A stretch of 64,000 bases of DNA from Variovorax sp. CF079. Its GTDB lineage: Bacteria > Pseudomonadota > Gammaproteobacteria > Burkholderiales > Burkholderiaceae_C. The notes under the pieces were generated by a model that saw only the letters and a program-made list of their open reading frames with translations, searched no databases and had not been told where the DNA came from. The position numbers and the translations under genes are program-made. Of this stretch, positions 1 through 9,782 are shown one piece after another (positions within the stretch are counted from its first letter, which is position 1; each line of letters opens with the position of its first letter). The stretch is taken from assembly GCF_900101545.1 (NCBI RefSeq), contig NZ_FMZU01000023.1, forward strand, positions 62,001-126,000, read 5' to 3'.

Positions 1-1299
1 CGACAACGCGCAGGGGCAGGTCACGATCAGCACCGCCACCGCGACCATCAACGCCCTGCCCGAATCGACCGGCCACCAGAACGCTGCGGCAAGGACGGCG
101 GCAGTCAGAACCGCCACCAGGAAGGGCCGCGCCGCGCGATCCGCGAGCCGAGCGAGCCGCGGCTTCTGCAGCGAGGCGCTCTCCATCAGCGCCATGATCT
201 GCGCGAAGCGCGTGTTCTGGCCCAGCGATTCGACCTGCATCTGCACCGCCGACGACAGGTTGTGACTGCCGGCCAAGACGCGCGTGCCGCAGGGACGCGG
301 CACCGGGCGCGATTCGCCTGTCAACAAGGCCTCATCCGCCGTGGTGTCGCCGGCCGTCAGGATGCCGTCCGCCGGAAAAGCCTCGCCCGGCAGCACGCGC
401 ACGATGTCTCCAAGCGCAAGCCGGCGCACGGCCACGCGAGTGAATATTCCGTCGGCGCCGAGCCGCTCGATGCTGTCGGGCAGCCGGTTCATCAAGGCTT
501 CGAGCGCGCCCGCCGTGCGGTCGCGCAGGCGCGTCTCGAGCCAGCGGCCGGTGAGCAGGAAGAACACGAACATCGTGAGGGAGTCGAAGTACACCTCGCC
601 GCCCAGCGGGCCAGAGGCATCGAAGGTGGCCGCCGTGCTGACAACAAAGGTGATTGCGATGCCGAGCGCAACAGGCAGGTCCATGCCGATGCGCTTTCGG
701 CGCAGATCAAGAAGCGCGCTGCGAAAGAACGGGCCGCACGAGAAAAGGATCACTGGCAGGGTGAGCACCCAGGAGGCCCAGCGCAGCAGCTGCGCGGCAT
801 CGGGCGTCATGTCTCCGGGCTCGGCGATGTACGCTGGGTAGGCATACATCATCACCTGCATCATGCAGAAGCCCGCGACCAGCCAGCGCCAGAGCGCGAG
901 CCGCGCCTCGCGCGCACGCCGTGCACGCACGAACATGTCGCCGGCCGGCACGAGCCGGTAGCCGGCGGCCGAGCAGGCCGCGAACCAGCGCGAAGGCTTG
1001 ACGGCCGCGGCCGACCACACAATACGGGCGCGCTGGGTTGCGGCATTGACTTCCGCCTTCTCGACGCCCGGCACCTGTGCCAGCGCCGCCTCGACCGTGA
1101 AGGCGCAGGCTGCACAATGCATGCCCTCGACCACAACCTGCGATTCCCAGCGGCCCGCCGCAGGCTGGTCGTCGAGCGAACGCCCGAATGCCGGCCACTC
1201 GGTCGCATCGTCCAGCAGCGAGCAGTCCGCCTGTGCCGCGAGATCGGCGGACATGGGGTCGTGGCGGGCGGGCGGGCTGGACGCAGCTGCGGCTTGCAT
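1..1299 (-). CDS. CPx-type (P1B) heavy-metal-translocating ATPase, C-terminus cut off by window edge
   Basis: ATP-driven export of a soft metal ion, most likely copper, across the inner membrane. The 433 visible residues start with a short extension, then an HMA metal-binding domain with the GMHCAAC motif (C62 and C65), a block of membrane helices, the actuator-domain TGES motif near residue 326, and the intramembrane Cys-Pro-Cys (C428-C430) right at the left edge. The phosphorylation (DKTGT) and ATP-binding domains must lie outside the window. The sequence style is that of the CcoI/FixI/CopA2-type ATPases that supply copper to cbb3 oxidase in betaproteobacteria; this is inference, since no cco genes are visible. 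The start is the first ATG, which leaves a 106-base divergent region containing an FNR box, consistent with oxygen-responsive expression. Confidence 0.9.
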   Translation of the reverse strand, partial: MQAAAASSPPARHDPMSADLAAQADCSLLDDATEWPAFGRSLDDQPAAGRWESQVVVEGMHCAACAFTVEAALAQVPGVEKAEVNAATQRARIVWSAAAVKPSRWFAACSAAGYRLVPAGDMFVRARRAREARLALWRWLVAGFCMMQVMMYAYPAYIAEPGDMTPDAAQLLRWASWVLTLPVILFSCGPFFRSALLDLRRKRIGMDLPVALGIAITFVVSTAATFDASGPLGGEVYFDSLTMFVFFLLTGRWLETRLRDRTAGALEALMNRLPDSIERLGADGIFTRVAVRRLALGDIVRVLPGEAFPADGILTAGDTTADEALLTGESRPVPRPCGTRVLAGSHNLSSAVQMQVESLGQNTRFAQIMALMESASLQKPRLARLADRAARPFLVAVLTAAVLAAAFWWPVDSGRALMVAVAVLIVTCPCALS

Positions 1300-1333
1300 T
1301 GTGCAAGGCTATTGGCACGCATGCAGGGCGGCC

Positions 1334-1347
1334 TTGATCTGCATCAA
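1334..1347. promoter_or_regulatory. FNR/ANR box, perfect consensus
   Basis: The sequence TTGATCTGCATCAA matches the FNR-family consensus TTGAT-N4-ATCAA at all ten specific positions. It lies between the divergent metal ATPase (start 35 bases away) and universal stress protein (start 59 bases away), so it could activate one or both genes under low oxygen. Confidence 0.8.
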
Positions 1348-1405
1348 ACCCCCATCACACCGCGTTCCGTACGCTTGCAACGTTCATCCTCATAGGGGAA
1401 AGATC

Positions 1406-1849
1406 ATGTTCAAACGCATCCTCGTCGCCACGGACGGCTCCGCGCTCTCGAAGAAGGCCGTGAAAAGCGCCGTCGCCCTGGCGGCTCAGAACAATGCCGA
1501 CCTCGTGGCAGTCACGGTCGTGCCTCGCTATCCGAAGGCCTATTTCGACGGCGCGATGGTCTTCTCGCACGACGAGGTCGCGCGCATTGAGCGGCAGTGG
1601 GCCGAGACCGCGCAGGGCACGTTGGACGAAGCCACTACGCTGGCAGAGGCAGCGGGTGTCAGGAGCAAGACGGCAACCATCAACTCGGACCTCGTGGGGG
1701 ACGCAGTGATCGCCGCCGCAAAGAAGCACAAGAGCGACTTGATCGTCATGGCATCGCACGGCCGCAAGGGCATCAAGCGGCTGTTGCTCGGGAGCGAGAC
1801 ACAGCATGTGCTGACCCATTCGGCGTTGCCGGTATTGGTGCTTCGTTGA
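1406..1849 (+). CDS. Universal stress protein (UspA family, ATP-binding type)
   Basis: A 147-residue single-domain Usp, the normal length. It begins with the typical strand and phosphate-loop pattern (KRILVATDGS) and carries the ATP-binding signature G-x2-G-x9-G-S near the C-terminus (HGRKG...LLLGSE), so it probably binds ATP. Such proteins are usually cytoplasmic and induced by starvation or oxygen limitation. The start follows a GGGGAAAG purine stretch, and the divergent FNR box suggests anaerobic induction. A close paralogue lies about 8.5 kb downstream on the other strand. A small exported-looking peptide gene follows 16 bases after the stop and is probably co-transcribed. Confidence 0.93.
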   Translation: MFKRILVATDGSALSKKAVKSAVALAAQNNADLVAVTVVPRYPKAYFDGAMVFSHDEVARIERQWAETAQGTLDEATTLAEAAGVRSKTATINSDLVGDAVIAAAKKHKSDLIVMASHGRKGIKRLLLGSETQHVLTHSALPVLVLR

Positions 1850-1865
1850 ATGAGGAGTGGACCCC

Positions 1866-2024
1866 ATGATCTCGAGGCACACCCGAACGCTGAAGGCGCT
1901 GGCCTTCGTTCTTGCAACCCTTGGAGCGACAGCCCTGCTGGTGGCCGCAGGTCTTGCTGAAGAGCCGCAGCCGGCGGCCGCGATGAGAGCTTGCATCATC
2001 TGTCTGCCGGTCAATGCCCGTTGA
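1866..2024 (+). CDS. Small single-pass or secreted peptide, unknown function
   Basis: A 52-codon reading frame preceded by a good ribosome binding site (GAGGAG) just after the upstream universal stress protein gene. The peptide has basic residues at the start (RHTR), a hydrophobic stretch at about residues 10-30 and an Ala-rich segment ending in AEEPQ, as in a signal peptide or membrane anchor. The short tail contains a Cys-Ile-Ile-Cys pair. No family is recognised. Position and the binding site support translation; it could be a small stress-regulon membrane protein. It is also possible that the gene was once longer and is truncated by the debris that follows. Confidence 0.5.
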   Translation: MISRHTRTLKALAFVLATLGATALLVAAGLAEEPQPAAAMRACIICLPVNAR

Positions 2025-2769
2025 GGGGCGATCCACACGAGCCATCTGGCTGCCGACGAATGGGTGTTGTTGGCCTCTTCAAGCACCGTCAGAAGCCCGA
2101 TCTATCTCTCGCAGCCGGATCCGCGAGAGGCAAGCCCATGGAAGGGGCGTCGGATCGATCCGAGGCTGACATCTGATCCGCTTATTCAAGCTCATTGACC
2201 TGACGCACCATCCAGCAGGTTCTCGATGAATCCAAAGTGTTGGGATGCCCAGCGCTTGAGCTCGTCGATGGAAGGACCATGAAAGTTTCCAGAACGCGGC
2301 CTCCATGGCGCCGCGCGTGAGACAACGAGCGCCCACGGCGCCATTGAATGAAAGTTCCCCCTCAAGGGGCTTGCAGTCGCCCGGGGGGCTTACCGGCGCT
2401 TGAGCCGGGCCGCTTGCGCCGAGTTGATCTTTCTTTCGTTTGAGCCGTGATGGCGTCGTCATCGCGCGATCGTCCGCCGGCGTCAAACGACGAGACCTCG
2501 CGCTCACCGTCTCGAAGCGCTTGCAGCAGTGAAGCCGCAGCCAATCTGAATTTCATTGATGCTCGTGTCATGACTTCTCCGCGGACAATGGCCGAGACTA
2601 GCGAGCAGCCGGGACATGGCACTTGCGCTCGATCAAGCTTTGCCACGCCGGCCGAAAACGCTGCGTTGATTCAGCGCAAGCCACAGCGCAAGCTCGAAAC
2701 CTAGGCTACGTGGGTTCTTGTCCGCTCTCACCCGTACCAGCCATCAGGCCGATTGCAAAGGAGATCCTC
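2025..2769. other. Region without a supportable gene
   Basis: Short frames occur on both strands, the best being a minus-strand frame around 2362-2646, but none has a recognisable family, a consistent start or strong codon bias. It lies directly before fragments of two unrelated genes, so it may be further decayed or rearranged DNA. Confidence 0.4.
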
Positions 2770-3025
2770 ATTCAAGCCCTCGTGTACAACGGCCCAGGTC
2801 GCCAGACGCTGGAAGTCCGCTCCAAGCCGATCATCAGCAGGCCCACCGACGCGATCATCAGGAATCACGAAGATGACCATCTGCGGCACCGACCTGCACA
2901 TCCTCAAGGGTGACGCGCCGAGCTGCCAACCCGCAACCGTACCGCGCCATGAAGGCGTGGGCATCGGCGACGCCGTGGGTCCGGGTGTTTCCGCGTTCAA
3001 GCCTGGAGACAGGGTCCAGATCTCC
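2770..3025 (+). pseudogene. Zinc-dependent alcohol dehydrogenase, N-terminal fragment with frameshift
   Basis: The reading ALVYNGPG ... TDAI in one frame continues as TICGTDLHILKGD ... HEGVG ... FKPGDRV in the next frame. Together these match the start of class III medium-chain zinc alcohol dehydrogenases: first sheet, catalytic zinc Cys in the CGTDLH motif and the HEGVG helix. A frameshift lies near 2860. The match stops after GDRVQIS, before the structural zinc lobe, where a different gene fragment begins. No start codon fits well. It is a non-functional remnant of about 85 residues from a protein that is normally about 345. Confidence 0.7.
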
Positions 3026-3175
3026 GGCATGACCATGCTGCTGCAGTTCGTGGTGAGCTTCGGCTTCATCCTGCCGGTGAATGCGCCGCAGAACATGCTG
3101 GCGGCGACCGTTCTGCTGGGGATCTTCGCGCTGACGTACTGGTCATGGATGGGATACATGACCCAGGCGGCCTGA
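3026..3175 (+). pseudogene. C-terminal fragment of a DASS/SLC13-type anion symporter
   Basis: The last 50 codons before the P-type ATPase read as the final two membrane helices of a divalent-anion:Na+ symporter, with the VSFGFILPVNAPQN pattern that corresponds to the second substrate-binding loop of SLC13 carriers, then a terminal helix with LTYWSWMGY. It is fused in frame to the alcohol dehydrogenase remnant, which cannot be a functional combination. This is probably the scar of a deletion joining two unrelated genes. The fragment ends five bases before the ATPase start. Confidence 0.6.
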
Positions 3176-3179
3176 CGCC

Positions 3180-5972
3180 ATGGCAAAGGCAGCCCGCCTC
3201 GACGAGCCGGCCACGAAGGACATCGACGAGGTCGCGCGTGCGCTCGGGGCGGACGTCGACAAAGGGCTCACTTCGCAGGAGGCGTCACGCCGACTTTCGG
3301 AAAGCGGTCCGAATGAACTTCGCGCCAGCCCGCAGACGCCGACCTGGCGCCGCATCCTGTCGCAGTTCCAGGATCCGCTGATCTACCTGCTGCTGGTCGC
3401 CGTCGCCATCGCGCTCATTGCCTGGGCGATCGAAGGCCGGGAAGGCTGGCCCGTGGATGCGATCGTCATCGCGACGATCGTCCTGCTCAACGCCGTGTTG
3501 GGCTATCTGCAGCAGGCCAAGGCGGCGAACGCCGTGGCCGCGCTGGCCCGGATGACCGCCGCGACTTCGGCCGTCGTGCGCGACGGGCAGTCGCTGCGCG
3601 TTCCCAGCGCCGAACTGGTGTGCGGGGACCTGCTTGTCCTCGGCGAGGGTGACGCCGTTGGGGCGGACGCGCGCCTGATTCAGGCCACATCGCTGCGCGT
3701 GCAGGAAGCCTCTCTCACCGGCGAGAGCGAAGCGGTGCTCAAGGACGCCGCCACGCTTCAGGATTGCGCTGCACTCGGCGACCGCCTCGACATGGTCTTC
3801 AAGGGAACGGCCGTCGCGCAGGGAACCGGCCGCGCCGTCGTCACGGCGACCGGGATGGACACCGAGATGGGCGCGATTGCCGAAATGCTCGAGGCCACCG
3901 CCCAGGAGCCGACGCCGCTCGAGAAGGAGGTCGGACGCATCGGGCGCATGCTGGGCATCGCGGTCGTCATCATCGCCGTCGTGGTGGTGGGGACCATCCT
4001 GCTGATCTCCGACATCCGCAGCGCCGCAGATGTCATCACCGTCCTGTTGCTCGGCGTCTCGCTGGCGGTGGCGGCCGTGCCCGAAGGGCTGCCGGCGATC
4101 CTGTCGGTGGTGCTCGCCCTGGGAGTGCAGCGGATGGCAAAGCACAACGCGATTGTCAAGAACCTGTCGTCCGTGGAGACGCTCGGGTCGGCGTCGGTCA
4201 TCTGCTCGGACAAGACAGGAACGTTGACCCGGGCGGAGATGACCATTGAGAGGGTGATCACCGCCTCGGGCAGTTCCCGCGTCACCGGGGTGGGGTACGC
4301 GCCGCAGGGACGGGTCGAGCACGAAGGCGTCGAACTTGAGCCCGGGGCGCTGCGCGAGGAGCACATCGTGGTGCTCAGCGGCGGCAGCCTGGCCGGCAAT
4401 GCCGACCTGCGCCAAGGACCGGATGGCCAATGGGAGATCCAGGGCGATCCCACGGAGGCGGCCTTTCTGGTAGCCGAGCGCAAGCTGGGCGTCACCGGGC
4501 GGCGCGAGCGGCGTTTCGAGCGCATCGGGGAAATCCCGTTCACGTCCGAGCGCAAGATGATGTCGACGATCGAGCGCGACCACGAGCACGGCGACGAAGT
4601 CGTGCTGATCACCAAGGGAGCCCCGGACGTCCTGCTCGATCGGTGCACCCGGGCGCGGGTGGGAATGGACGCGGTCGTTCTCGACGGCTCGCTTCGGGCG
4701 CGGATCCTCGCCGACGTCGAAACGCTGTCCGACGCGGCGCTGCGGACGCTGGCCGTGGCCTACCGCCCGCTCGGGCCCGAGGAAGATCCGCTGATCACGG
4801 AAGCGCTCGAACGCGATCTCGTGTTCGTCGGCACCGTGGGCATCATCGACCCGCCGCGCGAGGAAGCGGCCGTGGCCATTCGCGAGGCCCGGCGCGCAGG
4901 AATCCGCGTGATCATGATCACCGGTGACCATCCCCGCACGGCTGTGCGCATCGCCACGGATCTCGGGATTGTGGAATCCGGCGTGACCGCGCTGACCGGC
5001 ATCGAGATCGATGGGCTGGACGATGCGGCCTTCGCCGAGGCAGTGCGCAAGACCTCGGTCTACGCCCGGGTGGCGCCCGCGCACAAGCTGCGCATCGTCG
5101 ATGCGCTGCAGGCCGATGGCAACGTCGTCGCGATGACCGGCGACGGCGTCAACGACGCTCCGGCATTGAGATCGGCAGACATCGGTATTGCAATGGGTGT
5201 GACCGGGACCGAGGTCACGAAGGAGGCCGCCAAGATGATCCTCGTCGACGACAACTTCGCCACGATCGTCGCGGCCGTGCGCGAAGGGCGCGCCATCTTC
5301 GACGACATCCGCAAATTCCTGCGCTACCTGCTGTCCTCGAACATGGGCGAAGTACTGACCGTCTTCCTGGGTGTCGTGGGAGCCGGCGTGATCGGGCTCA
5401 CGGGTTCCGGCGAGGCGCTGGTGCTGCCGCTGCTGGCGACGCAGATTCTCTGGATCAATCTGATCACCGACTCGGGGCCCGCACTGGCGATGGGTGTCGA
5501 CCCGCCCACCGACGATGTCATGGCCCGAAGGCCGAGGCGGCTCACCGAACGGGTGATCGACGCGCGAATGTGGGCAGGGGTGATCCAGATCGGCGCCGTG
5601 ATGGCCGCGATGACGCTGCTGACAATCGACATCCACCTGCCCGGCGGGCTGATCGAGGGCACGCACGACCTCGCCACTGCGCGCACTGCGGGCTTCACGG
5701 TGCTCGTCTTCGCCCAGTTGTTCAACTGCTTCAATGCGCGCTCCGAAACCACGAGTGCCTTCTCGCATCTGTTCGTCAATCCTTGGCTCTGGGGGGCGGT
5801 TGCGCTTTCGGTTCTGCTGCAGGTGGCGGTTGTCCATCTCGACTTCCTCAACCTCGCCTTTGGCACGGTGCCGCTGGCTGTCGATCAATGGCTGGTGTGC
5901 GCTGCGATGGCCAGCGTGGTGCTGTGGTTCAGCGAGCTTCGCAAGCTGGTGAAACGCGCACAGGACCGATGA
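3180..5972 (+). CDS. P2-type cation-transporting ATPase
   Basis: A full-length 930-residue ion pump of the PacL/Ca2+-ATPase-like group. It has an N-terminal cation-ATPase domain (about residues 12-80), the actuator motif TGES (T180-S183), the PEGLP break in helix 4, the phosphorylation site DKTGT (D344), the hinge motif TGDGVND (D655-D659) and C-terminal membrane helices with NLITDSGPALAMG. There is no heavy-metal domain and no CPC motif, so it moves a hard cation (Ca2+, Mn2+, Na+ or K+). The glutamate in PEGLP is compatible with Ca2+ or Mn2+, but the ion cannot be fixed from sequence. It stands alone between gene debris and an exporter operon. Confidence 0.92.
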   Translation: MAKAARLDEPATKDIDEVARALGADVDKGLTSQEASRRLSESGPNELRASPQTPTWRRILSQFQDPLIYLLLVAVAIALIAWAIEGREGWPVDAIVIATIVLLNAVLGYLQQAKAANAVAALARMTAATSAVVRDGQSLRVPSAELVCGDLLVLGEGDAVGADARLIQATSLRVQEASLTGESEAVLKDAATLQDCAALGDRLDMVFKGTAVAQGTGRAVVTATGMDTEMGAIAEMLEATAQEPTPLEKEVGRIGRMLGIAVVIIAVVVVGTILLISDIRSAADVITVLLLGVSLAVAAVPEGLPAILSVVLALGVQRMAKHNAIVKNLSSVETLGSASVICSDKTGTLTRAEMTIERVITASGSSRVTGVGYAPQGRVEHEGVELEPGALREEHIVVLSGGSLAGNADLRQGPDGQWEIQGDPTEAAFLVAERKLGVTGRRERRFERIGEIPFTSERKMMSTIERDHEHGDEVVLITKGAPDVLLDRCTRARVGMDAVVLDGSLRARILADVETLSDAALRTLAVAYRPLGPEEDPLITEALERDLVFVGTVGIIDPPREEAAVAIREARRAGIRVIMITGDHPRTAVRIATDLGIVESGVTALTGIEIDGLDDAAFAEAVRKTSVYARVAPAHKLRIVDALQADGNVVAMTGDGVNDAPALRSADIGIAMGVTGTEVTKEAAKMILVDDNFATIVAAVREGRAIFDDIRKFLRYLLSSNMGEVLTVFLGVVGAGVIGLTGSGEALVLPLLATQILWINLITDSGPALAMGVDPPTDDVMARRPRRLTERVIDARMWAGVIQIGAVMAAMTLLTIDIHLPGGLIEGTHDLATARTAGFTVLVFAQLFNCFNARSETTSAFSHLFVNPWLWGAVALSVLLQVAVVHLDFLNLAFGTVPLAVDQWLVCAAMASVVLWFSELRKLVKRAQDR

Positions 5973-6215
5973 GAACCGGATCGCCACTCGCTCGTACAAG
6001 ACGGCTTCGGACAGGGTCGCGGAAGTGGCGATCAATCTGTACTCTGCCGAGACATTTCTCTTCGACATGAGGCTGCGGCCGCATGACGCGTCCGGCCGGG
6101 TTTGCAGTGCGGATTCAACCGGTCGATGCGACTGCTGCTGACTTCGGCAGTCGGGCCAGACCGGACATCGCAAATGCCAAAGACCCCTAGCCCATGAATT
6201 CACCGGCGTGCGATA

Positions 6216-7298
6216 GTGAACCCCCTTGCACTCATGCGAACCGGAATGCGCTTGCAACGGAAGACGGCAATCGCCATCGCCCTCGCCGCGCTGACGACTG
6301 GGGCGGTCACCATCGTCTGGTGGCAGTGGCCCGCGCGCGTGGAAACCGCGCTGCCTACGCGCGGTCCGGCGATCGAGGCGGTGTACGCCACGGGCACGGT
6401 CGAACCCACGGTGATGGTGCCGGTGGCGCCGCGCGCCGGCGGACGGCTGGTGGCGATCGAGGCCGAGGAAGGCGCGCCGGTAAAGCGCGGCCAGGTGCTC
6501 GCGCGCATCGAGTCGATCGACCTCGATCAGACCGTGCTGGAGATGCGCGCGCGCGAACAGCTGGCGCGCGCCCAGTTCGAGCGCACCCGCAACCTGGTGG
6601 AGAAGCGCTTCGTCGCGCCGGCCGAGCTCGACCGCACGCGCAGCGAGCTGCAGGTCGCGCAGGCTGCTGCGAAGCGGGCCCAAGCCCAACGCGACTACAA
6701 CCAACTCGTGGCCCCGGCCGACGGCATGGTGCTGCGCCGCGATGGCGAAGCCGGCCAGTTCGTGCCTGCCGGCCAGGCGGTGTTCACGCTGGCCTGCTGC
6801 GCGCCGCTGCGCGTGACGGCTGAGGTCGACGAAGAGGACATCGCCCGTGTCGCGGTCGGCCAGAAGGTTACGATGCGCAGCGATGCCTTGCCCAAGCGCC
6901 TGTTCGACGGCGAGGTGGCCGAGATCACGCCCAAGGGCGATCCGGTGTCGCGCAGCTACCGGGTGCGCGTCCGCCTCGCCGACGCGCCCGCCGTCGATGC
7001 CGGCCCGCTGCGCAGCGGCATGACGATGGACGCCAACCTGATCGTGTCGCGCCGCGAAGGGGCGCTACTGATACCGAACCGCGCGCTGAAGGGCGACGCC
7101 GTGTGGGTGTTGGCGCAGGGTCGAGTGAAGCGGCGCACGGTGAACAAGGGCGTGGTCGGCGGCGAGCGCACCGAGATCGTCACCGGACTCGCGGATGGCG
7201 AAGAAGTGGTGCTGTCGCCGCCCGACGCGTTGCGCGACGGGCAGCGCGCGCGCAGCGCGCCCGCCTCGGCTGCCTCGGCACCATCGACCCAACGGTGA
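6216..7298 (+). CDS. Periplasmic adaptor (HlyD/MacA-like membrane fusion protein)
   Basis: About 360 residues with one N-terminal membrane helix (residues 17-36), a biotinyl-lipoyl half motif (VAPRAGGRLVAIEAEEG), a coiled-coil hairpin rich in Arg, Ala and Glu (about 105-165), the second lipoyl half (LVAPADGMVLRRDGEAG), and beta-barrel and membrane-proximal domains. It links the inner-membrane ABC exporter encoded next to an outer-membrane channel. The longest frame starts with GTG at 6216; ATG codons at residues 7 and 11 are alternatives, and the latter fits a shorter cytoplasmic tail. It is four bases from the permease gene, so the three genes form one operon. No outer-membrane channel gene is present here. 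Confidence 0.9.
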   Translation: MNPLALMRTGMRLQRKTAIAIALAALTTGAVTIVWWQWPARVETALPTRGPAIEAVYATGTVEPTVMVPVAPRAGGRLVAIEAEEGAPVKRGQVLARIESIDLDQTVLEMRAREQLARAQFERTRNLVEKRFVAPAELDRTRSELQVAQAAAKRAQAQRDYNQLVAPADGMVLRRDGEAGQFVPAGQAVFTLACCAPLRVTAEVDEEDIARVAVGQKVTMRSDALPKRLFDGEVAEITPKGDPVSRSYRVRVRLADAPAVDAGPLRSGMTMDANLIVSRREGALLIPNRALKGDAVWVLAQGRVKRRTVNKGVVGGERTEIVTGLADGEEVVLSPPDALRDGQRARSAPASAASAPSTQR

Positions 7299-7302
7299 CG
7301 CC

Positions 7303-8543
7303 ATGGCGATCGCACTCGACGTCGCGCTGGCTCACCTGACTAGTCGCAAGCGGCAGACCCTGGTCTCGCTCACCGGCGTCGTGCTCGGCGTGGCCTTCTT
7401 CCTCGCTGTGTCGGGGCTGATGCGCGGCTCGGAGGCAGACTTTCTCAAGCGTCTGGTCGACAACAGCCCGCACATCACCGTCTACGACGAGATGCGCCAC
7501 GGCCGCGCGCAGCCGGCCGCGATGCGCTGGCCCGATGGCGCAGTCAGCGTGCACAACGTGCGGCCGCCGCGTGAGACGCGCGGCATACGCGGCTGGTCGC
7601 AGCGGCTGGCCGTCATCGAGGCTTTGCCGGGTGTGCGCGCCGCGCCGGTGCTCGCCGACGCAGCCGTGCTCACCTTCGCTGGGCGCCAGCAGGGCGTCAC
7701 CTTGTCCGGCGTGGTGCCAGAGAAGATGAAGCATGTGACGACCATCGAAGAGAAGATGCTCGAGGGCTCGCTCGAAGCGCTTGCTGCCGACCCCAACGGG
7801 GTTGTCGTCGGCCGCGGCCTGGTCGACAAGTTCAGCCTGCGCCTGGGAAGTACGCTGATCGTGCTGGCCGCCGACGGCACCAGCCGATCCTTGCGCGTGG
7901 TCGGCATCTTTCGCACCGGCAACGCCACGTACGACGAGGCCCAGGCCTTTGTGCTGCTCAAGCGCGCGCAGTCGCTGCTAGGGCGCGAGAACCGCGTCAA
8001 CCGCTTTGTCATCCAAGTCGCCGACCCGTATGCGGCGCAGAGCGTGGCGCAGACCATCGAGGCCGCCACGGGCTACAAGTCGGTGTCGTGGATCGAGGCC
8101 TCAGAAGACCTGCTGAGCCTGCTTCTGGTGCGCAACATCATCATGTACAGCGTGGTCTCGGCGATCCTGGTGGTGGCCGCGTTCGGCATCTACAACACGA
8201 TCTCGACCATCGTGATGGAAAAGACGCGCGACATCGCGATCATGAAGTCGATGGGCTTCCACGCGCGCGACCTGCGCCGCATTTTCCTACTCGAAGGGCT
8301 GATCGTCGGACTCATCGGCAGCGCCTTAGGCGAACTGCTCGGCCTGTCTCTGATGCGGCTGCTGGAGCAGATCGAGATCCGTCCGCCCGGCGTGACCGAG
8401 GTCGTGCACCTGCCGATGTTCTGGGGCGCCGAACAGTACGCGCTGGCGGCGGCGTTTGCGATGCTTTCGTGCCTGGCGGCCTCGTATCTTCCGGCGCGGC
8501 GCGCCGGACGCGTAAATCCTGTGGACATCCTGCGGGGTGCGGC

Positions 8544-8547
<4 letters not shown>
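7303..8547 (+). CDS. ABC exporter permease (FtsX/MacB/LolC-like)
   Basis: A 414-residue permease with the MacB/LolCE layout: one N-terminal helix (about 20-40), a large periplasmic MacB-PCD-type domain, then three C-terminal helices including the FtsX-domain pattern (YSVVSAILVVAAFGIYNT, EKTRDIAIMKSMGF). It works with the ATPase encoded next (overlapping ATGA) and the adaptor encoded just before. The substrate could be a lipoprotein, peptide or small hydrophobic molecule; nothing in the sequence decides it. Unlike MacB, the ATPase is a separate protein, as in LolCDE or DevBCA-type exporters. DevBCA-like is the closest layout: adaptor, permease, then ATPase. Confidence 0.9.
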
Positions 8548-9254
<707 letters not shown>

Positions 9255-9295
9255 CGCCAGCCGCTTGGCCGCTGTTCCACGGTTCGCGCGCACAT

Positions 9296-9439
9296 GTTGA
9301 GTTTGCTTCCATGGCGCGCCTTGTCCCTGCGCGCGAGGCTCGACACCGTGCGCACGACGAACCGGACGCCATCGCTGTCGAGGAGGATGGTCTGAGTCTC
9401 GATCGGCTTCAGTGCACCGTCTGCCAGGGCGCGCCACAT
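9296..9439 (-). pseudogene. Probable N-terminal fragment of an ATP adenylyltransferase (Ap4A phosphorylase)
   Basis: A minus-strand stretch reads MWRALADGALKPIET... DGVRFVVRTVSSLARRDKA, which resembles the beginning of bacterial diadenosine-tetraphosphate phosphorylases, where an LQPIET-like motif and an R-V-V-S-L-K/R-D segment precede the HIT-like core. The core is missing: the frame runs into unrelated sequence before the exporter ATPase. It is a remnant of about 48 residues. The assignment is from memory of the family and could be wrong. Confidence 0.35.
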
Positions 9440-9662
9440 TGCGTTTTGGACGATGACGCTTCCTAGATGAGCAATCGGCCTCGCCCTCGTTGTGGCTGCG
9501 GATCACGGTCTCGATCGAAGGGTTGAGCGCGCCGTCTGGATCGCTGGCCCCACACCGCGATGAATGGAAACTCTGCCCCATAAACGCACCTGCGAAGCGG
9601 GTGTACGAGGCATAGAGACCAAGAGCCAAGACCACGCCGCGATCACTCACCAGCGTTCTTGA
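9440..9662. other. Unassigned debris between gene fragments
   Basis: No frame with a recognisable product. A minus-strand open stretch with GLYASYTRFAGAF and NPSIETVIRSHNEGE has protein-like composition but no start and no known family. It lies between the adenylyltransferase-like fragment and the IS3 remnant, so it is probably part of the same rearranged segment. Confidence 0.35.
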
Positions 9663-9782
9663 GCCTTGGTGGCGTTGGGGGCCGTCCGTGGTGACACGAT
9701 GCTGGCCGCGTTGGCCCAGCAGCACGACGTGCCTCCCAACCAGATCACCGACAGGAAGGCGCAATTGCTCGAGCGGCCGCCA
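9663..9782 (+). mobile_element. IS3-family OrfA (transposase helix-turn-helix) remnant
   Basis: Forty codons read VALGAVRGDTMLAALAQQHD followed by VPPNQITDRKAQLLE. This is the helix-turn-helix core of IS3-group OrfA proteins (usual form: A-L-K-G-D-x-T-L-x-E-L-A-x-x-F-x-V-H-P-N-Q-I-x-x-W-K-x-x-L). The rest of OrfA, the whole OrfB and both terminal repeats are missing, so the element is dead. It marks past insertion in this debris segment. Confidence 0.65.

Noticed and set aside
2362..2646. Minus-strand frame with MTRASMKFRLAAASLLQALRD-like start
   Set aside because: It is protein-like for only the first 25 residues, has no recognised family and no clear ribosome binding site.
3285..6704. Minus-strand open frame of more than 1100 codons
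   Set aside because: It is antisense to the P2-type ATPase, which has every expected motif. Its composition is rich in Arg, His, Asp and Gly as in high-GC mirror frames, and it resembles no protein.
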